This document shows positions 24,072-33,079 of a stretch of 34,834 nt of DNA, one piece after another. Source of the DNA: Acidobacteriota bacterium. GTDB lineage: Bacteria; Acidobacteriota; Terriglobia; UBA7540. Under the pieces are notes generated by a model. That model ran no database searches. It was not told where the DNA came from and saw only the letters and a program-made list of their open reading frames with translations. Within the stretch, counting starts at the first letter, position 1. Every line of letters begins with the position of its first letter. The stretch is from the NCBI GenBank assembly GCA_003165315.1, contig PLSX01000258.1, positions 1 through 34,834 of the forward strand. The letters run 5' to 3'. The translations under genes and the position numbers were made by a program.

Positions 24072-24737
24072 ATGGAGAAAGCTTCCGTCAAGCCCTATAA
24101 GGGCATCGGCATGGAAGGCTCGATTGCAAGGTGGTACGCCGCCAACACCCGCAAGGGGCTGAAGGACTTCCATGCCCTGGCGCGCCGGGTTGCCGGCCAG
24201 CTTGCCCCCGGCAGCGCGGTGCTGGAACTCGCCCCCGGACCGGGTTATTTTGCCATCGAACTGGCGAAACTCTCAAGCTGTCAGATTACCGGCCTCGATA
24301 TCAGCAAGAGCTTTGTGGAGATCGCACGCCGAAACGCCGAGGAGGAGAAAGTTGCAGTGGACTTTCTTGAGGGTGATGCGTCCCACTGCCCCTTCGCGGA
24401 CGAGAGCTTTGATTTCCTCCTCTGCCGCGCCGCCTTCAAGAATTTCAGCGAGCCCCTTCTTGCGGTGCGGGAGATGTATCGTATCTTGAAAAAGGGTGGC
24501 CGCGGCATCATCATCGACCTGCGCCGGGACGCCTCCCAGAAGTCCATCAATGAACTTGTCGATCAGATGGGACTCGGCTGGGGCAGCAGCGTCTTCACCA
24601 AGCTGACGTTCCGGTTCATGCTGCTCAAGCGCGCATACACCCGCAGCGAGTTTGAAGAGTTCATCTCTCAAACCGGGTTCCACCAGGCCGAAATCGAAGA
24701 AACCTCCACCGGACTTGAAATCACGTTGCAAAAGTAG
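24072..24737 (+). CDS. Class I SAM-dependent methyltransferase
   Basis: A 221-residue small-molecule type methyltransferase. Motif I is VLELAPGPGYFAIELA, followed by the acidic end of strand 2 in ITGLDISKSFVEIARRNA, an acidic motif with EGDASHCPFADESFDFLLC, and post-motif YRILKKGGRGIIIDLRRD. These form a complete Rossmann-like SAM-binding fold of the Methyltransf_11/25 type. The substrate is unknown. I prefer ATG 24072 over 24066 because AAGGA is then 8 bases away rather than 2. The divergent MarR gene and shared operator suggest it is induced by a small molecule, possibly for detoxification by methylation. Confidence 0.87.
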   Translation: MEKASVKPYKGIGMEGSIARWYAANTRKGLKDFHALARRVAGQLAPGSAVLELAPGPGYFAIELAKLSSCQITGLDISKSFVEIARRNAEEEKVAVDFLEGDASHCPFADESFDFLLCRAAFKNFSEPLLAVREMYRILKKGGRGIIIDLRRDASQKSINELVDQMGLGWGSSVFTKLTFRFMLLKRAYTRSEFEEFISQTGFHQAEIEETSTGLEITLQK

Positions 24738-25084
24738 TGTATCAGGGCGATACATCAGAGTGTCAAAGCGGGAAATCCTCAGGGAGATTTAAGGATGAAA
24801 TAGGTTCCCTGCCGACTCAAATTAATCGCCCCTCATGACAAGATGTCTCCCTTTCCTTTACGTCGTTAATGAAAAAATTACCTTATTGCTAAGGCCTACC
24901 AAGGTCCCGGGACTTCGAATTCAAGATGCAAGTGCTTGATTTGAGGCCGGACACCGCATTCAATCCATCGCTTGCCGAGAGCGGCCATCCAGTGGGCATG
25001 TGCCCAACCGCCTTATCGCCCGGTTGCCAAATCACTCGAGCCTGATCTTGGCCCACAGCGTGCTACTATTATCATGGTGAGTTA
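24738..25084. other. Intergenic region with a small inverted repeat
   Basis: About 350 bases without a credible gene. Directly after the methyltransferase stop, TGTATC-AGGGC-GATACA (24738-24754) forms a 6-bp stem that could help end transcription, though no T-run follows. Nothing else was recognised. Confidence 0.4.
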
Positions 25085-26431
25085 ATGACCTTGAAGGGAC
25101 AAATCGCCGATGAGAACGGCGCCTCCACGGTGCCTGCCCCTCCTTATGCTTCACAGAAACCCTCCAAATTGCTCAACCCCTGTGAGTTGGAGATTGACCT
25201 TTTTTGTAAAGGCATGCGGGTTGATCCCTCTTGCACGCTAGAAAGCGATGCCCGATTCATAACCCGTACACGGGCGGGCCTGGGCAGCGGGCTTGAGTTG
25301 GTGATCCCAGGACCCATCAAGGATGTCTGGGTGAATGTGCCGGTGGAGGAGGACTTTGCCCAGCAATCGTGTTACGAATTGGTCCACGAGCAGGGTGAAT
25401 ACTGGGTCAAGGACGTGCTGCTCGACCATCGGTATTCCGTGAGAGTTCCGCCCGAACCTGCCTGGTACACGCGAACCACTGGGCGCGGCACTCCCATGCA
25501 CAAGGTGGGCGTGCTGCAAGGCACCTATCTCGGCATCTACATCTCCAACTCCTGCGGGTTCTGGTACCACTCGCCGACGGGCAACTGCAAGTTCTGCGCC
25601 AGCGGCTTGAATGTGGGCGTGAATGAGGTGGCGCGCAAGGATATCGACGATGTGGTGGAGGTGGCGCTCGCGGCCAAGCAGGAGTCCGGCTCCACCTTTG
25701 TGCATTTTAATTCCGGCTATCAGACAGACCGCGATCTTGACGAGGCTGCGCCCTATGTGAAGGCAGTCAAGTCGCGCGTGGGAACCCTGGTGGGACTGCA
25801 ACTGATTCCCACACTGGATTTCTGGAAATACGACCGGCTGATCGATCTGGGCGCGGACCACTTCAGCTTCTGTTATGAGTTCCATAACCCGGTCTACTTC
25901 GCCCGATATCTTCCCGGTAAGCAAAAGCTGGTGGGCCAGCAGACTTTTTTCCGCGCTCTCGAATACACAGCGAAGAAGCTGGGCAAAGGATCGTGCTCGG
26001 GCGAAATCATTGCCGGCGTCGAACCTCTGGGCGATACGCTGCGCGCCATCGACTACATCACTGGAATCGGCGCCTTCCCCACGGTCTGCATCTTCCGTCC
26101 CACCATCGGCTCGGATATGGAACAGGTGCCCTCGCCGCGCTACGAAGACATGTTGATCATCTTCCGTCACTTGTACGAAGCCTGCCGCCGCAACAATATT
26201 CCCATTGATGTAACTCCGAACATCGAAGTGAGCCTTATTGTGCAACCAGGCGACACTCGGTATTTGGCTCCACACACCTTCGCGTCGTCTCTTTACCAGT
26301 CTGAGATGGCAATGGCTCGCTGGCTGGCACGGCCGTATTTCGCCTGGAAGATGCAGCCGAAGAAGATCACGGCTTCGGATGTCCTTACGCGGCCAGTGGC
26401 TCGGGGCAAGGGACCAGGGGTTGGAAATTAG
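25085..26431 (+). CDS. Radical SAM protein with CX10CX2C cluster motif
   Basis: A 448-residue enzyme. An N-terminal domain of about 150 residues is unlike known accessory domains I can name. It is followed by a radical SAM barrel in which the cluster cysteines sit in SCGFWYHSPTGNCKFC (Cys157, Cys168, Cys171). The last pair has the normal CX2C with an aromatic residue between, but the first gap is 10 rather than 3. Later barrel features include STFVHFNSGYQTDRDLDEA, VGLQLIPTLDF, GADHFSFCYEFHN and SGEIIAGVEPLGDTLRAIDY, resembling the BioB/MqnE-like barrel strands. The reaction is unknown. A possible Shine-Dalgarno GGTGAG lies close to the ATG. The next gene begins 21 bases after the stop and is probably co-transcribed. 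Confidence 0.82.
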   Translation: MTLKGQIADENGASTVPAPPYASQKPSKLLNPCELEIDLFCKGMRVDPSCTLESDARFITRTRAGLGSGLELVIPGPIKDVWVNVPVEEDFAQQSCYELVHEQGEYWVKDVLLDHRYSVRVPPEPAWYTRTTGRGTPMHKVGVLQGTYLGIYISNSCGFWYHSPTGNCKFCASGLNVGVNEVARKDIDDVVEVALAAKQESGSTFVHFNSGYQTDRDLDEAAPYVKAVKSRVGTLVGLQLIPTLDFWKYDRLIDLGADHFSFCYEFHNPVYFARYLPGKQKLVGQQTFFRALEYTAKKLGKGSCSGEIIAGVEPLGDTLRAIDYITGIGAFPTVCIFRPTIGSDMEQVPSPRYEDMLIIFRHLYEACRRNNIPIDVTPNIEVSLIVQPGDTRYLAPHTFASSLYQSEMAMARWLARPYFAWKMQPKKITASDVLTRPVARGKGPGVGN

Positions 26432-26452
26432 TGCCAAGCGCCGACTGGGCTA

Positions 26453-26950
26453 ATGCCTGAAAATTGCGCTTCTGCCCTTCACTCCAACGCACTCCTTGCA
26501 CCATTAAAGCGGTACCAAGCACTTGAAACCATGATTGCAAATCAAGCACAACCTGCGGTGGCGCAAAAGCTCAGCTTGGAAGCCGCAGCCAACTCCCTTG
26601 CGAGCGCGCTGATTGCGGCAGTGCAGGCTTCCGCCGATCCGTTTGAAATTGAAATGGGCAGCGCAGGTCTGGAAATCGTGGCGCGGGCCGCACTCCCGAG
26701 CGGCATTCCCAATCGCGCCCGAATGAAGATCTTCTCGCCCAAATCAGGCCATACGCTGGTGTTTTTCTTCAAGCGCAGCCTTGTACCTTATAGCCGCGAC
26801 CGTTACAGCTACGGTGGGCTTGACTTGCGTACGCCCACCGTGGAGCCGCAGGAAATGAGCGCCTGGCTCGACTTCCTAAGCTCCGGCTTCCACCCCGACA
26901 AGCGCCCGGAAAACCTCCGGCGCGCGTTTCCCTACGAAATCCCGGAATAG
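26453..26950 (+). CDS. Hypothetical protein, probable partner of the radical SAM enzyme
   Basis: A 165-residue soluble protein without a signal peptide. The N-terminal third is helical and alanine-rich (LSLEAAANSLASALIAAV). The middle has alternating beta character (MKIFSPKSGHTLVFFFKRSL). The C-terminal part RDRYSYGGLDLRTPTVEP and the ending FHPDKRPENLRRAFPYEIPE look conserved-domain-like, but I cannot name a family. Only 21 bases separate it from the radical SAM gene, so a shared transcript and a common pathway are likely. No Shine-Dalgarno is obvious, and a start at a later methionine (ATG 26531) is possible. Confidence 0.6.
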   Translation: MPENCASALHSNALLAPLKRYQALETMIANQAQPAVAQKLSLEAAANSLASALIAAVQASADPFEIEMGSAGLEIVARAALPSGIPNRARMKIFSPKSGHTLVFFFKRSLVPYSRDRYSYGGLDLRTPTVEPQEMSAWLDFLSSGFHPDKRPENLRRAFPYEIPE

Positions 26951-27063
26951 CCTCGCTCGCAAGGGCGTGCCGAATTCACCAATCTGGGAAAGAAAAGCGG
27001 ACCATTCGGGCCCGTCCAGCTTTTCCGTCGCCAACTCATCGGCTCCCAATTTCACCCGTGCCC

Positions 27064-28326
27064 CTATTTTCCCTTTGCCGCGCACTGCGGGTTCGCTATC
27101 TCCACGCGGCGATTCTTGGCCCTACCCTCGTCAGTGCGGTTGTCGGCCACGGGCACCGTTTTGCCATAACCCCTGGCGGTGAGGCGGTTTGCCGCAACTC
27201 CGTGTTGCGTCAGCCAGGCTACCACGGCGCGGGCGCGAGCTTCGGAGAGGGTCTGGTTATAGGCATCCCCGCCCACGTTGTCGGTGTGCCCCTGAATTTC
27301 CAGCTTCAGCGTCGCGTTTTTGGTCAGCAGGGAATTGATCTCCTGCAAAACCGGATCGGAGGCGGGCTGGAGCGTGGACTTATTGAAGTCGAAGAACACC
27401 CCGTAAATCGCCACGTGGCAATTCCTGGCTAAATCGGCGCTCAAATCTTTTGTGGTGGCGCCTGCGTCAGCCACACGAAGGTCATACCCGTCGATGTTCT
27501 TGTGCAGGCTGGCCCAGATATTACGGCCGTTCTTCGTATAATGCGCGGACACGGCAACGTCAGCGCCCATGCGTTCATCTACGATCGTCCACCCAGCTTT
27601 TGTCAACGCATCATGATAAACAATCCGGAACATGGAATTTGAAAGACCCTCAGGCTGAATGTAGGCCTTGTCGATGGAGCCCGGCGATATGAGTTCCGGT
27701 TGACTCGCCCCGGTGGGGGTTACCCAGTAAGGTGTTGGGTCGGCGACGCTGCTTCTAAACTTCGAACCTGGAATGGGGCCGAGGTAGGGGAAATCACCCG
27801 TAGCAGGTTTGATGACCTCCGGCGTTGCCGCTGGGGCCGTGAGGGTAAGGGTAACGGGAAGAGGCGCAATCTCCACCATTTCCACTCCGGCCCTCTCCGG
27901 ATCGCCGGTACCCAACAGCGCCCACGCTTCCACGCTGCCTTTGGAGTAGTGCATCCACAACAAAAGGCCGCCCACTTTCCATTCCCGAACTGTTGTCCAG
28001 CCGTTGTTCAGGAAGGCCGGTTTCATGATTGCCCAAACTGCGTCTCCATCCTTGGCGCCGGGCACGATTACAGGAAACTGCCAGTGCTTGCCCCGCACGA
28101 GCTTTCCCACGCCATCCGATCCCCACGGTTCGCCCGGCATCTGCACTTCAGCCCAGGGTTCATAAGTCATTCTGTACGGCTGTCCGTACTTCGTCAGGAA
28201 AGTCAGTTCGGCCGGGAGCGGAACGGTCTGGCCGGCACAGGGAAGCGCAGCAATCAAGAGAACGACACTCATTAGGGAACCATGCCAGATGCCAATCTTC
28301 GGCGCTAAAGACTTAATGGAAAGCAA
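27064..28326 (-). CDS. OmpA-domain envelope protein
   Basis: A 420-residue exported protein. A signal peptide (GSLMSVVLLIAALPCAGQT) is followed by a roughly 270-residue region with two similar halves rich in tryptophan and tyrosine (WTTVREWKVGGLLLWMHYSK and WTIVDERMGADVAVSAHYTK). The C-terminal OmpA peptidoglycan-binding domain (about 305-415) has FDFNKSTLQPASDPVLQEI, LEIQGHTDNVGGDAYNQTLS, ARARAVVAWL and NRLTARGYGKTVPVADN, plus the closing NRRVEI. It should tether the outer membrane to the cell wall or act as a porin-like structural protein. The start is TTG at 28326 with GGAGG six bases upstream. Confidence 0.88.
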   Translation of the reverse strand: MLSIKSLAPKIGIWHGSLMSVVLLIAALPCAGQTVPLPAELTFLTKYGQPYRMTYEPWAEVQMPGEPWGSDGVGKLVRGKHWQFPVIVPGAKDGDAVWAIMKPAFLNNGWTTVREWKVGGLLLWMHYSKGSVEAWALLGTGDPERAGVEMVEIAPLPVTLTLTAPAATPEVIKPATGDFPYLGPIPGSKFRSSVADPTPYWVTPTGASQPELISPGSIDKAYIQPEGLSNSMFRIVYHDALTKAGWTIVDERMGADVAVSAHYTKNGRNIWASLHKNIDGYDLRVADAGATTKDLSADLARNCHVAIYGVFFDFNKSTLQPASDPVLQEINSLLTKNATLKLEIQGHTDNVGGDAYNQTLSEARARAVVAWLTQHGVAANRLTARGYGKTVPVADNRTDEGRAKNRRVEIANPQCAAKGK

Positions 28327-28534
28327 CTTTCACCTCCAGAGTTTGAACAATACCAACCCAGCGTTGGTCCCACCTAGCTTGAGGTTGGCGGGAAGAAACC
28401 GCTGCATTTGATCCTGGCATTTACCGGGCTGAATTCGGGCGCCATCACTCGCCTCAGCCGGAACCACGCCTCCACCCCGTCCTGCTTTCCGTTCTTGGGC
28501 GTCTCTCGTCCCGATGGTGGTGACAATCCGCGTG

Positions 28535-29521
28535 TTAGCGTGCCCGGCGATTGGCCACCGCGAGCAGCATTTTGGCAAGGCGGCGGGAATCGTGGCGGGC
28601 CACGTGGTCCTCAATCAGCAGGTTGGCACAGATGGGTTTGACTCCGAGCTTGCACACCGCATCGAGGTCCAGCACGACGGGTGCGGCATGTTCATCCGCA
28701 TATCGTTGCAACAATGAAGGTGACATGGGTTGCTTGTTGAGCACGATATGGTCAAACACCCGGCGCCCGGCGTGTTCGTGGAGGGCGCGGATGTGATCGG
28801 CGGCGGAGTATCCACGCGATTCGCCAGGCTGCGTCATCAGGTTACAGATCAACACCTTGACGGCCCGCGAACGCCCGATCTCCTCGGCGATGCCTTGCAC
28901 CAACAGGTTGGGTACCAGCGAGGTGTAAAGCGAACCGGGGCCCAGCGTGATGAGATCGGCTTGGTGAATGGCCGCCAGCGTTTCCGGCAATGGCTTGCAG
29001 CGCGCGGGCACAATTTGCAGCCGCTCAATGGGCACGCGGGTTTTGGTGATGCTCCGTTCGCCGCGAATGACTTTGCCGTCCGTCCGCCTGGCCTTGAGAT
29101 GGACATCGGCGAGCGTGGCGGGGAAGATTTCCCCGCGGATCGCCAGCACTTCGCTGGAAAGGCGCACGGCTTTGGCGAAGTCGTGGGTGAGGTTGGTGAG
29201 CGCGGTGAGAAAGAGATTGCCCAGGTTGTGGCCGCGCAGCCCGTGGCCGCTGGAGAAGCGGTAATTGAACAGTTGGGTGAGTAGTTGTTCATCCTCGGCC
29301 AACGCCACCAGGCAGTTGCGGATATCTCCTGGAGGCAGCATGCGGAAATCGCGCCGCAAGCGGCCGGAACTTCCGCCCTCGTCGGTGACAGTGACGACGG
29401 CTGTTAGCCTTGTGATCTCAGGGCGGAATTGGGCAGGACGGGTTGGCTCGGAAACATAGTGCTTCAGTCCCCGAAGAACAGTTGATAAACCCGTGCCCCC
29501 GCCAATGGCGACAACTTTCAT
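28535..29521 (-). CDS. yvcK: YvcK/GlmR-family (CofD-like) regulator of envelope metabolism
   Basis: A 328-residue cytoplasmic protein of the gluconeogenesis factor family, close to the usual length of about 320. Family motifs are VVAIGGGTGLSTVLRGLK at the N-terminus (nucleotide-sugar binding), VTVTDEGGSSGRLRRDF, PPGDIRNCLVAL, the strand ITLGPGSLYTSLVPNLL, and TQPGESRGYSAADHI. In Bacillus the protein binds UDP-GlcNAc and is needed for cell wall synthesis under gluconeogenic growth. The fold is shared with CofD, but the GGSSGRLR motif points to YvcK. Its usual neighbours in Firmicutes (rapZ, whiA) are not present. Confidence 0.92.
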   Translation of the reverse strand: MKVVAIGGGTGLSTVLRGLKHYVSEPTRPAQFRPEITRLTAVVTVTDEGGSSGRLRRDFRMLPPGDIRNCLVALAEDEQLLTQLFNYRFSSGHGLRGHNLGNLFLTALTNLTHDFAKAVRLSSEVLAIRGEIFPATLADVHLKARRTDGKVIRGERSITKTRVPIERLQIVPARCKPLPETLAAIHQADLITLGPGSLYTSLVPNLLVQGIAEEIGRSRAVKVLICNLMTQPGESRGYSAADHIRALHEHAGRRVFDHIVLNKQPMSPSLLQRYADEHAAPVVLDLDAVCKLGVKPICANLLIEDHVARHDSRRLAKMLLAVANRRAR

Positions 29522-29548
29522 TTTCGGGCAATGATCCTTGCGAGGAAC

Positions 29549-29685
29549 AAGCGATTGACGATGGTCGATTAAAACGAATTCAAAGGTCGAAATCAGTGGC
29601 TATATCCTGGCGTCCGGCGGAATCTCCTCTCCCTCCGCGCTTCTGCCTTTTCCATCGCCAATCGTCAGTCGACCTTCGTCAATTC
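29549..29685. repeat. Degenerate copies of the GATTGACGATTGTCGA repeat
   Basis: GATTGACGATGGTCGATT near 29552 and, in the other orientation, CCAATCGTCAGTCGACCTTC near 29659 resemble the repeat cluster at 12009-12240. They lie between the yvcK start and the end of the next TPR gene. Confidence 0.4.
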
Positions 29686-30383
29686 TACTGGCTTCCTGCC
29701 GAATGGACGAGTCGGCGGAATCGGGGGTCGTTATTGAGGCCCTGAAAGTCCTCGTCGCGGCGAGCGTGGAAGCGGTTCTCAGGACGCAAGGAGAATGCCG
29801 CTTCAAGATGGGCAAAGGCCTCGTCGGGATTTCCGCCCAGAGCGTGCGAAACCGCCAGAGCGTAATGGATGTGATCCTGGCGTGGTTTCAGCTTGTCGGC
29901 CTTGCTGAGATGCTCAATGGCGTGCTCGAGATCCCGGGAATTCAGGCAGGCGACACCCAAGGCGTAGTACTCGTCGGCTGATTTGGGAGCCGCAGCGGGG
30001 CGGCCTGTTCTTTGGCGGCATAGGCGCAAATGGATCTGAGCGCGTTCAGCCACGTCGCGTGCGTCAATATCCACCAATTTTTCAAAGACTTCCGCAGCTT
30101 TGACGTAATCCTGCTTTTGGAAAGCCCGGACGCCGGTTTCAAAGTTCCTGATGGCGGTTTGGTAGGGCACATCGGCCTGCGGCCTTGGCGGAGCTGATGC
30201 CACGATGCCCTTGCGGACAGTTTTGGGTCGGGTCGATGCGAGGGGTACTCGCGGCTCGATTTTGACAGACCGGACCTTCGCCCGAGCGGCGCTGGATCTG
30301 CGGCCTACCGTCTTGGCCACCGCCGATGTCGCCTTGCGGGGCCTCGCCATAGCGTGTCGCTTTTGCTGCTTAAGTGTTTTCAT
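29685..30383 (-). CDS. TPR-repeat protein with basic N-terminal tail
   Basis: A 232-residue protein. The first 60 residues are very basic and alanine-rich (QQKRHAMARPRKATSAVAKT), resembling histone-like tails. Residues from about 75 form TPR units: ETGVRAFQKQDYVKAAEVFE, DEYYALGVACLNSRDLEHAI, HIHYALAVSHALGGNPDEAF, and an ending HARRDEDFQGLNNDPRFRRL common in bacterial TPR proteins. No signal peptide. The basic tail suggests nucleic acid or membrane-surface binding, which is inference. The start may instead be ATG 30350 (MARPRK); neither has a clear Shine-Dalgarno. Confidence 0.75.
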   Translation of the reverse strand: MKTLKQQKRHAMARPRKATSAVAKTVGRRSSAARAKVRSVKIEPRVPLASTRPKTVRKGIVASAPPRPQADVPYQTAIRNFETGVRAFQKQDYVKAAEVFEKLVDIDARDVAERAQIHLRLCRQRTGRPAAAPKSADEYYALGVACLNSRDLEHAIEHLSKADKLKPRQDHIHYALAVSHALGGNPDEAFAHLEAAFSLRPENRFHARRDEDFQGLNNDPRFRRLVHSAGSQ

Positions 30384-30694
30384 TTCATTGTCTTGGGCAG
30401 TCAGCCGGGGTCATCGGAAGGCCTGCCGCACCGATTGCCATTTCTATCTATAACAAATTTGGGTAGTTGGAGTCAAATCGTCCGTTTTACGTCAAGAATG
30501 GCGAGGATGTCCGAATGCTCTTCGCGCAAATCGCGCCGGGCGCAGGCGCTCTCTCGACTTCTAACTCGATTCCTGCCAGCGTGCTACCAGCGATCGAACG
30601 GATCGATGATTCACGATGCTGGGCTTGAGGGCAACATAAGGCATTTCGGCAGATTGCATCTGATGTCATCCTTGAAGACCGCGGTCTGTGCCGC
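30384..30694. other. Intergenic region, nothing recognised
   Basis: About 310 bases between the TPR gene start and the end of the glycoside-hydrolase-like gene. No protein-like frame, repeat or clear terminator was found. Confidence 0.4.
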
Positions 30695-32905
30695 CTATTC
30701 GTACTCCACCAGCAGCATCGTAAACATATCAAACGGCTCCAAGTGGAATTGTGCGTAGGGGCCTGCGGTTTCGAACTTCACCGCCTTACGCTCTGGAACT
30801 TGAACCACCGCCTTCACGGTTCGGCCCGCGGGCGGCTGCACCCGCACCTTGGCACCCACTGGGATGGAGGGCAGGAAGTCCTGCATGCTCAAGAGGCCCA
30901 CCAGCAGGCGCTTTTGATCCGGCTGATGGAACAAGGTCATCTCGACCGATGGGTGCGTCTCAACTTCGAATTTGTAGGGGCCGGGAAGCACCTGCTTCAG
31001 CAGGTGGACCAGCAGAATCGGGTTCACTTCCGGCAGCCCGGCTTCAATGGGCCCGGCGAGCCAAACCGATTTCCCTTTGCCAAAGGAATTGGTCACCAGC
31101 GCCGGGTTGGTTCCGGGCACCAGCGCAGGGGGATTGCTGTGAATCGAGGCAAAGTGGCTGCCAATCGAATGGCCCAGCTCCGGCGCCACCCACGGCAGTG
31201 TTACCGTGGCCAGAACCTCTGCCCCGCCCAGAGCTTCCGCCTTCATCATCGGTCCGCGGTAGATCAGGTGATCCTGCGGCCACACGACCTTCGAGATCTG
31301 CTCATTCCTGGGCGTCAGGTAGGTTACGGTGGTTCCCAGCGTCCCCAGATAGCGAACCCCCAGCACGTCCTCCAAGAGGAAGCGCGGCCCTTTGGTGTCA
31401 AAGCGGTCGAGCGAGGTCGGCCCGGAGGCGATCAGGACTCCGCCGTCTTTCACGAACTGGGTGAACTGGGCGGCCTGATCGTGTGTCATCTCCAGAACAT
31501 AGGGAACAATCACGGCGCGATAGTTCTTCAGTTGCTCCAGGTTGACGTTGGTGACCACGCCATAGGGAACGTGCGCCTCGCGCAGAACCTTGGCCCAACC
31601 CAGAATGGAGTCACGGTGCGGACAGATGCCGCGTTCGCCCGCGCCCTCCCAGCCCACGAAGTCCCCCACGGGAACGCCGTTCTTGGTGTTGTCGTACATG
31701 GATTGCTGGTCGTAATAGATGGCCACATCGGCCTGAAGTTCGCCGCCCAGGAACTGCTCGTAGGGTGCGCGCACTTCGTTCAATTTCCCCAGCAGTTTGT
31801 AAACTTCGGGGTTTATGGTTCCCACCGGGTTGATGGCGTCAATCAGGGTGAGAGCGGCGGAGTGCAACGTGGCTGCGTACGATTCCATGCGCAGCCGCTC
31901 AAAGGATTTCTGGCTGACATGATCGCCGAGGCCGGGGTAGGCGCGCGAGGTCATGTACTCAAAAGGGTGAACGCGCGTCAGCCCGTAGTATGCCTTGCTG
32001 ACCAGGGAGTAGAAGGCCGGCCCGTCATAGATGTCGCCGCCGGGATAGTCGCAGGCCTGCGCCATGGCCGGCGATTGACCCGCGCTCCAGCTATCAAAAA
32101 TAACCGCCTGGTTGTGGGTAACGGTGATGGGCCGCACTCGCTTGATGGTGTTGGTAATGTCATGGGCAAACTCCAGCATCCAGCGTTCGCGCGCCGCCTG
32201 GAATTTCCGCCACGTGGGGTCGTTCCAATCGATGACGCGGGGAGGCTCAGCCCCACATTCCTTCCAAAAACGCTCCGTGCATGAGGCGCAATAGCAGGCG
32301 CTGCGCCAGAACGTCATATCGATGAACACGCCCTCGATGGGGTAGTTGCCCACAATCTCCTTGAGGCAGGCGAAGGCATATTCGCGATAAGGGGTGTTGG
32401 GGCACGTCTGGCCGTAGCGGTTGTCGAGAATGTGGGTGTTGCCGGTGGGCGGCATCAATCGCCACGAAGGATGCTTTTCCGCGGCCCAGTTGTCGCGCGT
32501 GACGATGAAGTAGGCGGCGGTGTGCAGACCCCGGCGGCGGCATTCGGCAACGAGCTCGCCAAACATGTCACGGCCATGCAGGTTGGCGTGCATCTGGCCC
32601 ACCTGAGTCTTCCAAAGGGCCAGCCCCACGCAAGAATTGGTGTAGGGCATCACCTGTTGGAAGCCGGCGCGCACAATGGTGTCAACGTACTTCTCCGTGT
32701 CAAACTGGCTGAGGAAGAGCGGATCCCAATCGGGAATGTGCGTGTCAATCAGAAGGCGGCGATAAACCTGGCCCGGCCACTGGGTGGTGAATTTTGCGTC
32801 GGGCGCCGAATCAGCCGGAAGTCCCGGTACGGCAGCTTTCAATCCCGGCGTTATGCCTCCGAGGGTTGTGCCACTGAGAATTTTATTAAAAGTCCGTCGG
32901 TTCAT
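30695..32905 (-). CDS. Tat-exported glycoside-hydrolase-like protein (GHL6/GH42 trimerisation architecture)
   Basis: A 736-residue protein with a twin-arginine signal (MNRRTFNKILSGTTLGGITP). Residues about 55-400 form a TIM barrel like those of putative glycosyl hydrolase GHL6/alpha-L-fucosidase relatives: FQQVMPYTNS, HTAAYFIVTRDNW, a catalytic-region strand IEGVFIDMTFWRSACYCASC, and VTHNQAVIF. The segment from about 420 (ADVAIYYDQQSMYDNTKNG) resembles the GH42 beta-galactosidase trimerisation/glutamine-amidotransferase-like fold, with YRAVIVPYVLEMTHDQAAQF and FVKDGGVLIASGPTSLDRFD. The last 130 residues are a beta sandwich. Enzymatic activity and sugar specificity are not evident. The Asp in IDMTFW and the CYCASC cluster are the notable conserved points. 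No operon partner. Confidence 0.82.
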   Translation of the reverse strand: MNRRTFNKILSGTTLGGITPGLKAAVPGLPADSAPDAKFTTQWPGQVYRRLLIDTHIPDWDPLFLSQFDTEKYVDTIVRAGFQQVMPYTNSCVGLALWKTQVGQMHANLHGRDMFGELVAECRRRGLHTAAYFIVTRDNWAAEKHPSWRLMPPTGNTHILDNRYGQTCPNTPYREYAFACLKEIVGNYPIEGVFIDMTFWRSACYCASCTERFWKECGAEPPRVIDWNDPTWRKFQAARERWMLEFAHDITNTIKRVRPITVTHNQAVIFDSWSAGQSPAMAQACDYPGGDIYDGPAFYSLVSKAYYGLTRVHPFEYMTSRAYPGLGDHVSQKSFERLRMESYAATLHSAALTLIDAINPVGTINPEVYKLLGKLNEVRAPYEQFLGGELQADVAIYYDQQSMYDNTKNGVPVGDFVGWEGAGERGICPHRDSILGWAKVLREAHVPYGVVTNVNLEQLKNYRAVIVPYVLEMTHDQAAQFTQFVKDGGVLIASGPTSLDRFDTKGPRFLLEDVLGVRYLGTLGTTVTYLTPRNEQISKVVWPQDHLIYRGPMMKAEALGGAEVLATVTLPWVAPELGHSIGSHFASIHSNPPALVPGTNPALVTNSFGKGKSVWLAGPIEAGLPEVNPILLVHLLKQVLPGPYKFEVETHPSVEMTLFHQPDQKRLLVGLLSMQDFLPSIPVGAKVRVQPPAGRTVKAVVQVPERKAVKFETAGPYAQFHLEPFDMFTMLLVEYE

Positions 32906-33079
32906 GTTTCCCCTTGAGTCTTGAATTTAAGCCGTGAAGTGTATCTCAGTTTGAGGAAACCGCGAGGAGTTTCCCTCGCGGGGCCTCCACTTTCCATTGG
33001 CATCGGCACAGGTTCCGCCATGCCAGCCTTAACCCGCCTCGTTGCCAGGCGATACCGCTGATTCCTGTAACCACCTTAT

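Noticed and set aside
25238..26437. Long antisense frame (399 residues) over the radical SAM gene
   Set aside because: It mirrors a high-GC coding gene; the sense strand has cluster cysteines and barrel motifs.
28330..28614. Minus-strand frame of 94 residues between yvcK and the OmpA gene
   Set aside because: It overlaps the 3' end of yvcK in another frame and lacks protein-like composition.
30743..32284. Long open frame (513 residues) antisense to the glycoside-hydrolase-like gene
   Set aside because: Composition is His/Gly/Arg/Val-rich with no motifs; the opposite strand has a complete Tat signal and recognisable domains.
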